Notes: generated by a model from the sequence alone, not told the origin. Shown: positions 22,157 to 32,699, numbered from the stretch's first letter. The stretch: 64,000 nt of DNA from Methylophilales bacterium BACL14 MAG-120910-bin43 (GCA_905181685.1 CAJIYK010000003.1:62001-126000), one strand, 5' to 3'. Translations and numbers: made by a program.

Positions 22157-23086
22157 GTGACTACGTTTGAAAATACAATAGAGGCATCAAATCTTACTAA
22201 AAGTTTTGGAAAAAACGTTGCGGTCAACGATGTTTCTTTTCAGCTTAAAAAAGGTGAAGTTCTTGGTTTTTTAGGACCCAATGGAGCAGGTAAATCAACT
22301 ACCATGAGGATGCTTACGGGCAATCTTGCGCCCACAAACGGAGATGTAAGAATATGTGGGATTGATATTATTTCAGAGCCAAAGAAAGCTAAGGCACTGA
22401 TAGGTTATTTGCCTGAGATGAGACCACTTTACAAAGAATTTACAGTTAATGAGTATTTAACTATTGCCGCTAGATTTCATAAAGTACCTTCACCAAAAAT
22501 TAAAAAAGCTCTTGAAGAAGCAAAAGAAAGATGTGGTTTGTCTCATATGAGTAAAAGATTAATTGAAAACTTATCTAATGGTTACCAACAGAGAGTTGGG
22601 ATCGCGCAAGCTATCATCCACAATCCTGAAATTGTTATTCTTGATGAGCCTACTGTTGGTTTAGACCCTATCCAAATAAGAGAAATACGTAAATTAATTA
22701 GAGATATTGGTAAGCAACACAGTGTGATTATATCCACTCATATTCTTCCCGAAGTAGAAATGGTTTGTGATCGTGTGCAAATTATTGATAATGGAAAACT
22801 CGTTTTTCACGGTTCTATTGATGATCTAAAGGCACAAAGAAGAGGTAATAAGTTGCTAGTTGGTTTTTCAAAAGCTCCGGCGCTAAGCAAATTAAAAAAA
22901 ATTAAAGGGGTTGATAGAGTCGAAGATGCTGATAATGGAATGTTTAGATTCCACTTCAAAGATAAATACCTACCCGCTGAAGAAATTGTCAATCTTTCGG
23001 TGAAAGAGGGCTGGGGTTTATATCACATAAATATGGACGTAACGAGCTTAGAAGAGACCTTTGTCAATTTAACGCAAACTAGTTAA
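22157..23086 (+). CDS. ABC transporter ATP-binding protein, GldA-like
   Basis: GFLGPNGAGKSTTMRMLTG Walker A, LSNGYQQRVGIAQAI signature, VILDEPTVGLDP Walker B. Confidence 0.95.
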   Translation: MTTFENTIEASNLTKSFGKNVAVNDVSFQLKKGEVLGFLGPNGAGKSTTMRMLTGNLAPTNGDVRICGIDIISEPKKAKALIGYLPEMRPLYKEFTVNEYLTIAARFHKVPSPKIKKALEEAKERCGLSHMSKRLIENLSNGYQQRVGIAQAIIHNPEIVILDEPTVGLDPIQIREIRKLIRDIGKQHSVIISTHILPEVEMVCDRVQIIDNGKLVFHGSIDDLKAQRRGNKLLVGFSKAPALSKLKKIKGVDRVEDADNGMFRFHFKDKYLPAEEIVNLSVKEGWGLYHINMDVTSLEETFVNLTQTS

Positions 23087-23096
23087 AGAGAATTTT

Positions 23097-23843
23097 ATGA
23101 TTATTAACGTTGCCAGAAAAGAATTAAAAAGTTTATTTGCATCACCGATGGGGTGGATAATACTTTCGATTTTGATGTTTGGGTTTGGAACATTATATTT
23201 GCAAGGGGTTAATAGTTATTTTGAAGTTATGTCTGGGGCCGTTCGACCCGCTGAAAGAGTTGGCGTCACAATCTATGTTGGGTCTCAAATTTACAGTACC
23301 GCACTTTTTTTGCTTTCTGTAACGACCCCCATGCTTACTATGAGGTTGATTAGTGAAGAAAGAAAGAGTCAAACGATGCCATTTTTGCTAAGTGCCCCAA
23401 TATCCCTCACCGAAATAGTGGTAGGTAAGTTCTTAGGCCTAGTTATATTCTTAAGCATTCTTGTTATCTATATTTTTGCCATGCTTTCAACACTTAATAT
23501 ATGGGCTGATATAGATTTTGGATACCTAATTGGTAACTCTTTTGGATTCATTTTATTAATTGCAAGTTTTACAGCACTAGGAATTTTTTTCTCTAGCTTA
23601 ACGAACCAGCCTATTATTGCTGCAATCACAACATTTATTGCACTTGTTTCGATGGTCGGTTTGGGAAGTTATTTTGCGAGCGATCCAAGCCACTGGTTTA
23701 ATTACATCTCAATGACAAAACATTATCAATCATTTACTAGGGGAGTTTTTGATAGCGCAGATATTGTTTATTATTTGCTTTTTATTGTTACCTTTTTAAC
23801 GTTAACTGTTAGAAGGCTTGATTCAGATAGGCTCAGGGGATAA
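23097..23843 (+). CDS. ABC-2 type permease, GldF-like
   Basis: Six-TM protein, ARKELKSLFASPMGWIILSILMF, LTMRLISEERKSQTMPFLLSAPIS. Confidence 0.9.
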   Translation: MIINVARKELKSLFASPMGWIILSILMFGFGTLYLQGVNSYFEVMSGAVRPAERVGVTIYVGSQIYSTALFLLSVTTPMLTMRLISEERKSQTMPFLLSAPISLTEIVVGKFLGLVIFLSILVIYIFAMLSTLNIWADIDFGYLIGNSFGFILLIASFTALGIFFSSLTNQPIIAAITTFIALVSMVGLGSYFASDPSHWFNYISMTKHYQSFTRGVFDSADIVYYLLFIVTFLTLTVRRLDSDRLRG

Positions 23844-23848
23844 CTGCT

Positions 23849-25228
23849 GTGAAAGCGAATAAAAAATTTAGATTACAATATTCTCTACAAAATAGTTTTT
23901 TTCTTATTTTATTTTTATCTTTGGTATTTGTTATTGGCTTTTTGGCCAAGCAATTTGTCTATGTCAAAGACATGACCCAAGCCAATAGGAGCGTACTTAC
24001 CAAAGGCAGTATTGAGGTCGTTGAGAGTATGAAAGATCCCATACAGCTTACAATTTTTGCATCGAATGATGATGGTAGCGAAAACTTTAGGAAAAGTATC
24101 GTAGATTTTTTTGCTAAGTACCAGAGAGCTAAGTCAGATATAAACATAACATTTATTAATCCAATTGAAGAACCAAAGCTTTTACAGGAGCTAGGCATAA
24201 GAAGTGATGGAGAAGTTGTTGTTGAATATAACAAAAGAACAGAACATATATCACCACCATTTGCTGAACAAGAATTTACAAACCTTCTCGTTAGGCTTTC
24301 CCGAACAAATCAAAAACCAATCTTATATCTTGATGGTCATGGTGAAAAAAACTTAATCGGTAAAAAAACAAATGACTTAGGTGGCTTTGGTGATCAATTA
24401 AGAAACAAAGGACTCAAGCTTGCAAATCCAGATCTAACAGCTCTAAGCGAAGTCCCTAAGGAAGGGGCAATGTTAATTATTGCAAGCCCCCAAGTAAATA
24501 TTGGAAAAGTAGAGGCAAAAAAAATATTAAATTATGTAGAGCAGGGTGGAAATCTACTATGGCTATTGGATGATAATAATTTTAAAGGGCTTGATAGTCT
24601 TGCAAATTATTTAGCTTTGAAGGTATCCGATATTTCAGTTATTGATCCACTTGCTGAAGAATATGGTGGTGATGAAAATATAACTTTTTCAACTATTTAT
24701 GGAGATCATCCGATTACGAGAAATTTTATGTTGAGGACTATATATTCTAATGCCCACGAAGTGAATGCTCAAGACTCCTATGAGAATGGATGGGAAGTGA
24801 GTGAGTTGATAGAAGTTGCTACAGGTGGATGGCTCCCCTTAAGCAAAAAAAATGGCGATGATAAATTTAATTTTATAAAGGGTGAGGATAAAGAGGGACC
24901 TATAAATATTGGAATTGCACTTAAAAGGAAGTTTGGAGAAATTGGGCAAAGAGTTGTTGTGGTTGGCAATGCGGCATTCTTATCAAATACCTTCATCACT
25001 TCTGGTGGTAATTTAGATTTGGGTATCAATATTATTAATTGGCTTGCTGGTGATGATCAGTTAATAACCATTCAGCCAATGCCACTTAAAGATATAAATG
25101 TAAGCATCCCGAACGATAGTAAGTCAGTATTTATTGCATGGAGCATATTTCATTCATTTCAATATTTTATTCCAATCGGTTTGTTCATTTTAGGTTTTGT
25201 TGTTTGGTTCAGAAGAAGAAAAGCCTGA
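23849..25228 (+). CDS. GldG-like ABC-type auxiliary protein
   Basis: N- and C-terminal TM helices flank a soluble domain (KPILYLDGHGEKNL, LNYVEQGGNLLWLLDD); immediately downstream of the GldF-like permease. Confidence 0.85.
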   Translation: MKANKKFRLQYSLQNSFFLILFLSLVFVIGFLAKQFVYVKDMTQANRSVLTKGSIEVVESMKDPIQLTIFASNDDGSENFRKSIVDFFAKYQRAKSDINITFINPIEEPKLLQELGIRSDGEVVVEYNKRTEHISPPFAEQEFTNLLVRLSRTNQKPILYLDGHGEKNLIGKKTNDLGGFGDQLRNKGLKLANPDLTALSEVPKEGAMLIIASPQVNIGKVEAKKILNYVEQGGNLLWLLDDNNFKGLDSLANYLALKVSDISVIDPLAEEYGGDENITFSTIYGDHPITRNFMLRTIYSNAHEVNAQDSYENGWEVSELIEVATGGWLPLSKKNGDDKFNFIKGEDKEGPINIGIALKRKFGEIGQRVVVVGNAAFLSNTFITSGGNLDLGINIINWLAGDDQLITIQPMPLKDINVSIPNDSKSVFIAWSIFHSFQYFIPIGLFILGFVVWFRRRKA

Positions 25229-25229
25229 T

Positions 25230-26132
25230 ATGACTAATAAATGGGTTACTAATTTAATATTACTAGTTGTATTAATTGGTGCAAGTTTAGTTGCCTTCCA
25301 GTCTTTAAAGGAAGAACCTGAAATTATAAAAGGTCTTGAAGTAACCAACCTTAAGCTTTCTGATTTTGACGAAATAGAGTTAAATTTTCCATCAAAAGCA
25401 AAAGTACATTTTAAAATAATTGAAGATCACTGGAAAATTTTGTCACCAGTTAAAGGTAGAGCAAATGAGCGTTATGTATATCAACTTCTATCAATCCTGG
25501 CCTCAAGGAGCCCTGAAAAACTTAAAAGTGATGACTTAGAAAAATATGGTCTTGATCAGCCTCAGTTAAAATTGACATTCTTAAATAATGAAAAGTCGTT
25601 GAAAGAAGAGTTTGTATTTGGGACTTATAATCCAATTTCAGAAAATCAGTATATAAAATATAAAGATGATGTATTTATTGTGAATGGCCTATTTTCCGAA
25701 ACTGCATCCTATGTTCCAATTGAGTTCATTGATAAGAGACCCATTGCGCCCTATGAAATGATTCAAGGTTTTAATTTTTCAAGGTTAGAGCAATGGCAAA
25801 AAAACCAATTAAAGCTTGTTGAAAAAAATGGTAGGTGGTCTACGAAAGGCATAAATGTCTCAACTACCCAGGAAGACATTGTTGAATGGCTGAGTGTTTC
25901 TTGGGATGGCTTGCAAGCCCTCTCAGTTGAAAGCTTTAAGATGGACTCAAGGCTTGGGTATAAAAGCTTTGATGTCATAGTTAATGATAATAAAAAAGTA
26001 ACATTTTATAAAATTCAAGAATCCCCTCAACTTCATTTGTATCGTAAAGATGAAGGGCTACTGTATCGATTCCCGGGAGATCTTGGATTCACAATGCTAA
26101 ATCCCCATGTAAAGGTAAAAGAAAAAGAATAA
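25230..26132 (+). CDS. DUF4340 domain protein (the supplied ORF starts at 25197; ATG at 25230 is likelier)
   Basis: MTNKWVTNLILLVVLIGASLVAFQSLKEEP... HWKILSPVKGRANERYVYQLLSILAS; typical fourth gene of Gld-like ABC loci. Confidence 0.8.
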   Translation: MTNKWVTNLILLVVLIGASLVAFQSLKEEPEIIKGLEVTNLKLSDFDEIELNFPSKAKVHFKIIEDHWKILSPVKGRANERYVYQLLSILASRSPEKLKSDDLEKYGLDQPQLKLTFLNNEKSLKEEFVFGTYNPISENQYIKYKDDVFIVNGLFSETASYVPIEFIDKRPIAPYEMIQGFNFSRLEQWQKNQLKLVEKNGRWSTKGINVSTTQEDIVEWLSVSWDGLQALSVESFKMDSRLGYKSFDVIVNDNKKVTFYKIQESPQLHLYRKDEGLLYRFPGDLGFTMLNPHVKVKEKE

Positions 26133-26953
26133 TGCCTGAACTACCTGAGGTTGAAGTAACAAGACTTGGCTTATTACCCCTCATAAATGGCATAGTTTCT
26201 AGTGTTGATGTCAGAAACCATTCGCTAAGGTGGCCAGTAAACCCTAATCTAAAAAAAATACTTAATTCACAAAAATTAATTTCGCTTTTACGAAGAGGAA
26301 AGTATCTTCTTGCTCAATTTTCAAATGGATACCTAATTATCCACCTTGGAATGTCTGGAAGGATATCAATCGTTAATGAAAAAAAAAGTCTCTTAAAACA
26401 TGATCATATCGATATATGTTTCAATGTAAATGGCAATAAAAAAATATTAAGATATAACGATACAAGAAGGTTTGGGGCGATGATATGGACAGACGACAAC
26501 CCGTCTAATCATAAACTTATAGCAACCCTTGGCCCCGAGCCTTTATCGGATGAATTCAATGCTGACTACTTATACGAGATAGTTAAAAGAAAAAAACAGC
26601 CAATCAAAAGCACAATAATGGATAGCCACTCTGTGGTCGGCGTTGGTAATATTTATGCTAGCGAATCCCTTTTTCTTGCTTCCATTAGACCTCAACGCCG
26701 ATCTCAAAAGATCAAAAAAAAGGAAATTAGTATATTAGTTGATTCTATAAAAATGGTTATCCAAAAGGCAATTGAAAGAGGGGGAAGTACACTTAATGAC
26801 TTTTTTAGCGTTAATGGACAAAGCGGGTATTTTCAAAATGAGCACAATGTCTATGGAAGAGAAAATGAAAGTTGCAATAAGTGCGAGGGAAGGATATATC
26901 AATTAAGAATTGCGCAGAGGTCAAGTTTTTATTGTAAAAATTGTCAAGTTTAA
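26132..26953 (+). CDS. mutM: formamidopyrimidine-DNA glycosylase
   Basis: MPELPEVEVTRLGL, VVGVGNIYASESLFLASIRP, C-terminal zinc finger CNKCEGRIYQ...CKNC. Confidence 0.98.
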   Translation: MPELPEVEVTRLGLLPLINGIVSSVDVRNHSLRWPVNPNLKKILNSQKLISLLRRGKYLLAQFSNGYLIIHLGMSGRISIVNEKKSLLKHDHIDICFNVNGNKKILRYNDTRRFGAMIWTDDNPSNHKLIATLGPEPLSDEFNADYLYEIVKRKKQPIKSTIMDSHSVVGVGNIYASESLFLASIRPQRRSQKIKKKEISILVDSIKMVIQKAIERGGSTLNDFFSVNGQSGYFQNEHNVYGRENESCNKCEGRIYQLRIAQRSSFYCKNCQV

Positions 26954-26955
26954 AG

Positions 26956-28494
26956 TTACTTAAATTTTATATAAATGTGAGGACTGTAAGAGTTATAACC
27001 ACAAATAAAAGAATCATTACCAATTATAATTCTGTCCTGCCTAAGCTTTATTCCTTCAATTGATTTTCGGATATCTTTTTCAATGATTGTGTATGAATCT
27101 TTATTATGATTATTCAAATAAGCATGAAGAAGTGTAGGTAATTGAGGAGCAATGTCCACCCAATTAGGAAATTCCTTTTTTATTCTATTTATTAAGTTCT
27201 TGGGGCCAATTTGCTCCTTTAACCAATTTTCTAAAAAGGGCCTTGCTGTTACCCATAGATCTAAATTTGGATCTAGTTCACGACCTAAACCCTCAACGTT
27301 AAGAAGCGTTTTTTGTAACATGGTTAATTGAGGTTGTATTTCCATATTAAACTTTTTAGAAGTTTGAAATAGCCTTATGAGCAGCTTTCCAAATGAAATA
27401 TCTTTAAGGGGTTTATTGAAGATTGGTTCACATACCGAACGAATTGCATTTTCAAATTCATCAATAGAGGTTTCAGCCGGGACCCACCCTGATTCAATAT
27501 GAACCCTTGCAACTTCACGATAATCTCTTTTGAAAAATGCTGCAAAATTTTTGGCTAAATAAAGTTTATCTTGCTCATTAAGCGTACCCATTATTCCAAA
27601 ATCCATTGCAATATATTTTCCACTTTTTGCAACCTGAATATTCCCAGGATGCATATCTGCGTGGAAAAAACCATCTCGAAAGACTTGTGTAAAAAATATT
27701 TCAACTCCATTCTTTGCTAATTCGGATAAATTAATTTTATTCTTCTTGATGGCATCAATATTACTTATAGGAATTCCATCCATTCTTTCCATTACCATAA
27801 CTTTTTCGTGACAGTAGTCCCAAAAAACACTTGGAACAACTAATAATTTTTTATCTTTAAAGTTTTCGCCGAGATGACTACAATGACCAGCCTCAAGTAA
27901 TAGATTTAGTTCTGATTGCGTATGCCTCTCAAATTCAGAGACGACTTCATCTGGTTTTAATCTCTTACCGTCTGACCAAATTTTATATAAAATATTTGCA
28001 ATTAAATGAAGTAATTTAATATCTTTTTTAACTTCACTTTCTATGTTTGGGCGAAGAATTTTGACAGCCACTTTCTCTCCGTTGTGGAGTATGGCAAAGT
28101 GAACTTGCGCCACTGATGCACTTGCTACAGGTTTCTCATTAAATTCTTTAAATACGGATGAAATTTTTTTTGAATAAGCATTTTCTATTGTTTGTTTAAC
28201 TTTCTTAAACTCAAAGGGTGGTACTTTGTCCTGAAGCTTTGAGAGTTCAATTGCAATATCATTAGGTAATAAGTCTTTCCTTGTAGAAAGCATTTGTCCA
28301 AATTTTATAAATATTGGACCTAAACTTTCGAGAGCAAGCCTGAGTCGAATTGCTCGATTATCTTTTTTGGATTTGATAAGGCTAAGGGGGTAGAGCAAAA
28401 TAGATAAAAGAGAGTTTTTACGTAATTTAAAAAACTCATCAAGTCGAAATTTGAGCACGATGAAAATAATAAAGATTATTCTAAAAATAATCAT
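26956..28494 (-). CDS. ubiB: ubiquinone biosynthesis kinase-like protein UbiB
   Basis: LGPIFIKFGQMLSTRKDLLP, KPVASASVAQVH, GFFHADMHPGNI. Confidence 0.96.
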   Translation of the reverse strand: MIIFRIIFIIFIVLKFRLDEFFKLRKNSLLSILLYPLSLIKSKKDNRAIRLRLALESLGPIFIKFGQMLSTRKDLLPNDIAIELSKLQDKVPPFEFKKVKQTIENAYSKKISSVFKEFNEKPVASASVAQVHFAILHNGEKVAVKILRPNIESEVKKDIKLLHLIANILYKIWSDGKRLKPDEVVSEFERHTQSELNLLLEAGHCSHLGENFKDKKLLVVPSVFWDYCHEKVMVMERMDGIPISNIDAIKKNKINLSELAKNGVEIFFTQVFRDGFFHADMHPGNIQVAKSGKYIAMDFGIMGTLNEQDKLYLAKNFAAFFKRDYREVARVHIESGWVPAETSIDEFENAIRSVCEPIFNKPLKDISFGKLLIRLFQTSKKFNMEIQPQLTMLQKTLLNVEGLGRELDPNLDLWVTARPFLENWLKEQIGPKNLINRIKKEFPNWVDIAPQLPTLLHAYLNNHNKDSYTIIEKDIRKSIEGIKLRQDRIIIGNDSFICGYNSYSPHIYIKFK

Positions 28495-29063
28495 TTTGAA
28501 ATTTTTAGCGCTAAGCTATTAATCTTCGCTTCAATACGCTCTACATCCTCACTGATATTGTCTATTTCAGCTAAAAATTGATGTACCCTATTTTTTTTTG
28601 CAATTAAGGGCTTTTCTTCTTCCCAATATTCTTTGAATGCCTCAGCTATACTTATTGTAATTTTTTTACTTTCATTGAAGACTTTTTCTCCCAAAATTCC
28701 TACTCTGTTTGCTGCTACATCACCAATAATTTTACTTAAATCTTCCTCTACATCCCATTTAATTTTTTTCAATATTTCAGATACTTCCCTTGCCAAATCA
28801 ATATCACCTTTGATGGTGATATCTTTATTTTCTTTATGAAGTATTTGATTAATTAAGCTTTTGATAGGCATAGAAATTGAAGCATCAGGATTTTTTACCT
28901 GACCAATATATTCTAACAAACCCTTTTTGTTAACACTAAAGTACATAGATAGCTCTGAGATTTTGATGAGGATAGTTTTGTTATGAAATTTCTTTAATCT
29001 TGTGCTCATCCAATCGTTTTGAAATAAAACATGATTCAGAATAATTTTTCTTAATTTTTCCAC
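28491..29063 (-). CDS. ubiJ: ubiquinone biosynthesis accessory factor UbiJ (SCP2-like)
   Basis: SCP2-like domain, locus ubiE-ubiJ-ubiB, coiled C-terminus IDNISEDVERIEAKINSL. Confidence 0.88.
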   Translation of the reverse strand: MEKLRKIILNHVLFQNDWMSTRLKKFHNKTILIKISELSMYFSVNKKGLLEYIGQVKNPDASISMPIKSLINQILHKENKDITIKGDIDLAREVSEILKKIKWDVEEDLSKIIGDVAANRVGILGEKVFNESKKITISIAEAFKEYWEEEKPLIAKKNRVHQFLAEIDNISEDVERIEAKINSLALKISK

Positions 29064-29827
29064 TAAAATTTATATCCCTGATGGATTGCAACAATACCTC
29101 CTGATAGGTTTTGAAAGCTTGTATTATCAAATCCTTGATTTTGCATCATTGATTGTAATGTTTTTTGATCTGGATGCATTCTTATTGATTCAACAAGATA
29201 TTGATAGCTGCTTTCATCTTTTGCAAAAATTTTACCTAGCTTAGGAAGTATATTAAATGAAAAGCCATCGTAAATTTTCGAGAGTGGTGCCCAAATCTTT
29301 GAGAATTCTAAGATAACTAATTTTCCACCGGGAGATAACACTCTATACATTTCTGACAATGCCTCTTCTTTGTTTGTAACATTCCTTAATCCAAAGGCTA
29401 TTGTTATACAGTCAAAATAATTTGATGGAAAGGGAATTTTTTCAGCATCACAAACTATGCTTGGGATTATTTTGCCATGATCAATTAATTTTATTTTTCC
29501 TTGTTCTAGCATCTTGATATTTATATCGGTATGAAAGATTTGAAAGTTTTTATTTTGGTTTGATAGCTCAATACAGACATCACCTGTACCACTTGCTAAA
29601 TCAAGGATTTTTGAGTTATTTTTTAATGTTAAAATCTGGGTTAAATATTTTTTCCATATCTTATGCAATCCCCCTGACATTAAAGAATTCATAAGATCAT
29701 ATCTAGTAGCAACTGACTCAAAGACACCTTTTACTTTTTTTGCCTTTACATTTTTATTTACTGACTCAAATCCGAAATGTGTTTTATTGTTCACTATCTT
29801 CAACCTTTCTCTTAACACCTGATTCAT
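29063..29827 (-). CDS. ubiE: ubiquinone/menaquinone C-methyltransferase
   Basis: THFGFESVNKNVKAKKVKGVFESVATRYDLMNSLMSGGLHKIWK, LDLASGTGDVCIEL. Confidence 0.97.
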   Translation of the reverse strand: MNQVLRERLKIVNNKTHFGFESVNKNVKAKKVKGVFESVATRYDLMNSLMSGGLHKIWKKYLTQILTLKNNSKILDLASGTGDVCIELSNQNKNFQIFHTDINIKMLEQGKIKLIDHGKIIPSIVCDAEKIPFPSNYFDCITIAFGLRNVTNKEEALSEMYRVLSPGGKLVILEFSKIWAPLSKIYDGFSFNILPKLGKIFAKDESSYQYLVESIRMHPDQKTLQSMMQNQGFDNTSFQNLSGGIVAIHQGYKF

Positions 29828-30161
29828 CTAACTTCATAATATACTCCATCCAAAGTTGATCATAATTTTTTGCTAATTTATAAAGATATGCCCAACTATA
29901 TAAGCCGGTGTCATGACCATCAGAAAAATGTAATTTTATTGCATACTGTCCTACAGGAGAAATTTTAAGAATATTGACATTTTCTTTACCTATTTGAAGA
30001 ACTGCTTGAGAAGGATGATGACCTTGAACTTCTGCAGAAGGGGAGTATACCCTTAAAAATTCGCATGATAACTTACATTCAGTCTGATCATTAAAAACAA
30101 TATGAAGTAACTTTGACTTTTGTTGGAGGTTTATTTCAATAGGTATCGGTGAGGAAGCCAT
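29784..30161 (-). CDS. DUF971 domain protein (gamma-butyrobetaine hydroxylase-like N-terminal domain)
   Basis: CKLSCEFLRVYSPSAEVQGHHPSQAVLQIGKENVNI...GLYSWAYLYKLA. Confidence 0.9.
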   Translation of the reverse strand: MASSPIPIEINLQQKSKLLHIVFNDQTECKLSCEFLRVYSPSAEVQGHHPSQAVLQIGKENVNILKISPVGQYAIKLHFSDGHDTGLYSWAYLYKLAKNYDQLWMEYIMKLDESGVKRKVEDSEQ

Positions 30162-30198
30162 GGTTAATCTTTAAAATGGCTAATTTTATCAGAAAGAA

Positions 30199-31062
30199 TT
30201 AATCTAATCTTTCTTTACTCATTGCTACTTTTAGTTTATCCATAGCAATTTTTTCAATTTGCCTGATACGCTCTGCTGAGACATTAAATTTATTTGCGAG
30301 ATGGTTCAACGTTTTTGCTTTATCTTCACCCAACCATCGAGCTTTAATAATCGACTCGCTTCTTTCATCCAAGGTTGCCATGGCATTTTTAAGTAATTCT
30401 AAATTATTTGATTCTGCCTGGCTTTCGTGAAGTGCATCATGTGGGTTTAATGATTTATCTTCGAGGTAGGAGATGGGTCTAAATGAATCCTCATCAGAAT
30501 CATCATCTGAATAGTCTATTGTTAATTCTTGACCGTTCATTCTGTATTCCATTTCCTTTACATCAGATTCCTTTACATTCAAATCATTAGCAATCGATCG
30601 TATTTCATCAACACTTAATGGCTTTAAAGTTTTCTTCATGCTTCTTAAATTAAAGAAGAGTTTTCTTTGAGCTTTTGTGGTTGCATTTTTAACCAAACGC
30701 CAGTTCTTGACAACATATTCTTGTATTTCTGCCTTTATCCAGAAAATGGCATAAGATACCAAGCGAACACCCTTATCTACGTCAAATTTTTTAACAGCTT
30801 TCATTAGGCCAACATTACCCTCTTGAACAAGGTCAGATACTGGAAGGCCATACCCACTGTAAGACCTAGCAATTTTGATAACTAATTTTAAATGCGACAA
30901 AATTAGTTTTTTTGCTGCTTCTAGGTCATTGTTAAGTTTTAATTTTGTACCAAGCTCATGCTCTTCTTCAGCGGTAAGTGAAGGAAAAGCTCTAATTTCT
31001 CTTTGATATAAATCAAAACTATCAGTTACGTTATATCTTGATAATGAAAATGTATTTGTCAT
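30199..31062 (-). CDS. rpoH: RNA polymerase sigma-32 factor
   Basis: LYQREIRAFPSLTAEEEHELG, YGLPVSDLVQEGNVGLMKAVKKFD, Q/R-K-L-FFNLR RpoH box, C-terminal HTH. Confidence 0.97.
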   Translation of the reverse strand: MTNTFSLSRYNVTDSFDLYQREIRAFPSLTAEEEHELGTKLKLNNDLEAAKKLILSHLKLVIKIARSYSGYGLPVSDLVQEGNVGLMKAVKKFDVDKGVRLVSYAIFWIKAEIQEYVVKNWRLVKNATTKAQRKLFFNLRSMKKTLKPLSVDEIRSIANDLNVKESDVKEMEYRMNGQELTIDYSDDDSDEDSFRPISYLEDKSLNPHDALHESQAESNNLELLKNAMATLDERSESIIKARWLGEDKAKTLNHLANKFNVSAERIRQIEKIAMDKLKVAMSKERLD

Positions 31063-31071
31063 AATAATATT

Positions 31072-31098
31072 TTAGCACTCTTTATACATGAGTGCTAG
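31072..31098 (-). promoter_or_regulatory. CIRCE-like HrcA operator upstream of rpoH
   Basis: Minus strand CTAGCACTC-ATGTATAAA-GAGTGCTAA, 17/18 match to the consensus TTAGCACTC-N9-GAGTGCTAA, about 10 nt upstream of the rpoH ATG. Confidence 0.85.
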
Positions 31099-31130
31099 TT
31101 TTCTGTATAAAGTTCAATTAAAACAATATT

Positions 31131-32040
31131 TTATTTATAAATTTTTAGTCTTTGGATCGAATTTCTTGCTGAGATATATGATGAAACTAGGCCAATAAGC
31201 ATCGCTAGAACTATAATGTACATGTAATAATTTTGTGGCAAATCATTAAAAATGAAATCTGTACCAAATATTGAAACTAACTTATTTAATGTGGCATTTA
31301 AACCAATGATGGATAGTTTTAATATAGAAATGGTAAGAATCCCTCCCCCTAGCCCATATAATATGCCTGTATACATGAAAGGTCTTTGAATAAAAGCATT
31401 TGTTGCACCAATTAATTTGCTGACTTCAATTTCATCTTTATAGGTAAGCGTTTGGAGGCGAATTGTATTTCCAATTACAACCAGAAGGACAATTATTAAA
31501 AGTGAAGCTATAAAAAATACACTTAATTTTCCTAGCGATAGACCCAATTCTAAGTTTTTTAATCCAATTTCCGTCTAGTATGACACTATCAATCCCATCA
31601 ATCCCATCAAGACTGTCTATGAGCTTTTGAATTTTAATTTCATCAAGTGTATTTAATGATATAAAAAAAGCATCAGGAAGTGGGTTGGCAGAAACACTCG
31701 AGCTTACAGCTACATCAAGTTTGGTTTGAAGTTTTTCCCAGGCAATCAGTTTAGGTTCAAAATGAATTTTTTTTACTAAACTATTTTTTTTGAGGCTTAA
31801 TTGAATGAAGTCAATTTGGTCTTTTGAGACGGTCTTATCAAGAAAAATACTAATTTCCGCTTCGTGTTCTATATTTTGTGAAATTTGGCTCGCATTTTCA
31901 ATAAGCAACAAACCTGCGCTTGGTAAGCAAAGGGTTATGCCAATGACAATGATCATCATAATGGATGCACCAATATTATTAATGAATCTTGAAAATCCAT
32001 TTAAAAAAGCCTGATAGTGATTATGAAGGTAGTTGAACAT
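31131..32040 (-). CDS. ftsX: cell division protein FtsX, frameshifted near 31545
   Basis: N-terminal frame MFNYLHNHYQAFLNGFSRFINNIGASIMMIIVIGITLCLP; C-terminal frame IRLQTLTYKDEIEVSKLIGATNAFIQRPFMYTGILYGLGGG. Confidence 0.92.
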
Positions 32041-32699
32041 GGCCTATTAAATTTTGAATTGATCCCCCATTGAGTTGGAATCTTTTAAAATTAATTTTAG
32101 TTGATGGTATTTCATGTGTTGAAATAATGACAGTTACACCAACCTGTTGGAAAGCTATAAAAAATATTCATTATTTCCTCTGCATACTCTTTGTCAAGAT
32201 TTGCTGTAGGTTCATCTGCAATAAGAATTGAAGGTCTTGATACAATCGCTCTGGCAATTGCCAATCTTTGTTGCTCTCCTCCCGAGAGTGTAACGGGCAT
32301 CATTTTTTCTTTTTTGAGTAAATCTACTTTATCAAGCGCAGCTCTTACCCTTCGATTTATATCTGCTTTTGACATGTTATTAATTTCCAATGGCAGGGCA
32401 ACGTTTTCAAAACAATTTCTATCGTAAAGCAGTTTATGGTCTTGAAATATCATTCCAAAACGCCTTCTCAAGAAAGGTATTTCTTTATCTTTAATACTTG
32501 AAAGATTTTGACTTTCAAAAATAATTGATCCTGAGCTTGGTTTTTCTATGGCCGATATAAGTTTAAGAAGTGTCGTTTTCCCTGCGCCTGATGGACCAGT
32601 AACAAATACAAGCTCACCTGAAGATATTTCTAAATTAATATTTTGTAGTATTTCAGGGCTATTTGGATAACTCTTACATACTTTCTCAAAGGTTATCAT
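32021..32699 (-). CDS. ftsE: cell division ATP-binding protein FtsE, frameshifted near 32145
   Basis: ELVFVTGPSGAGKTTLLKLISAIEKPSSG, LSGGEQQRLAIARAIV; after removing one base, ...SFQQVGVTVIISTHEI. Confidence 0.93.
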
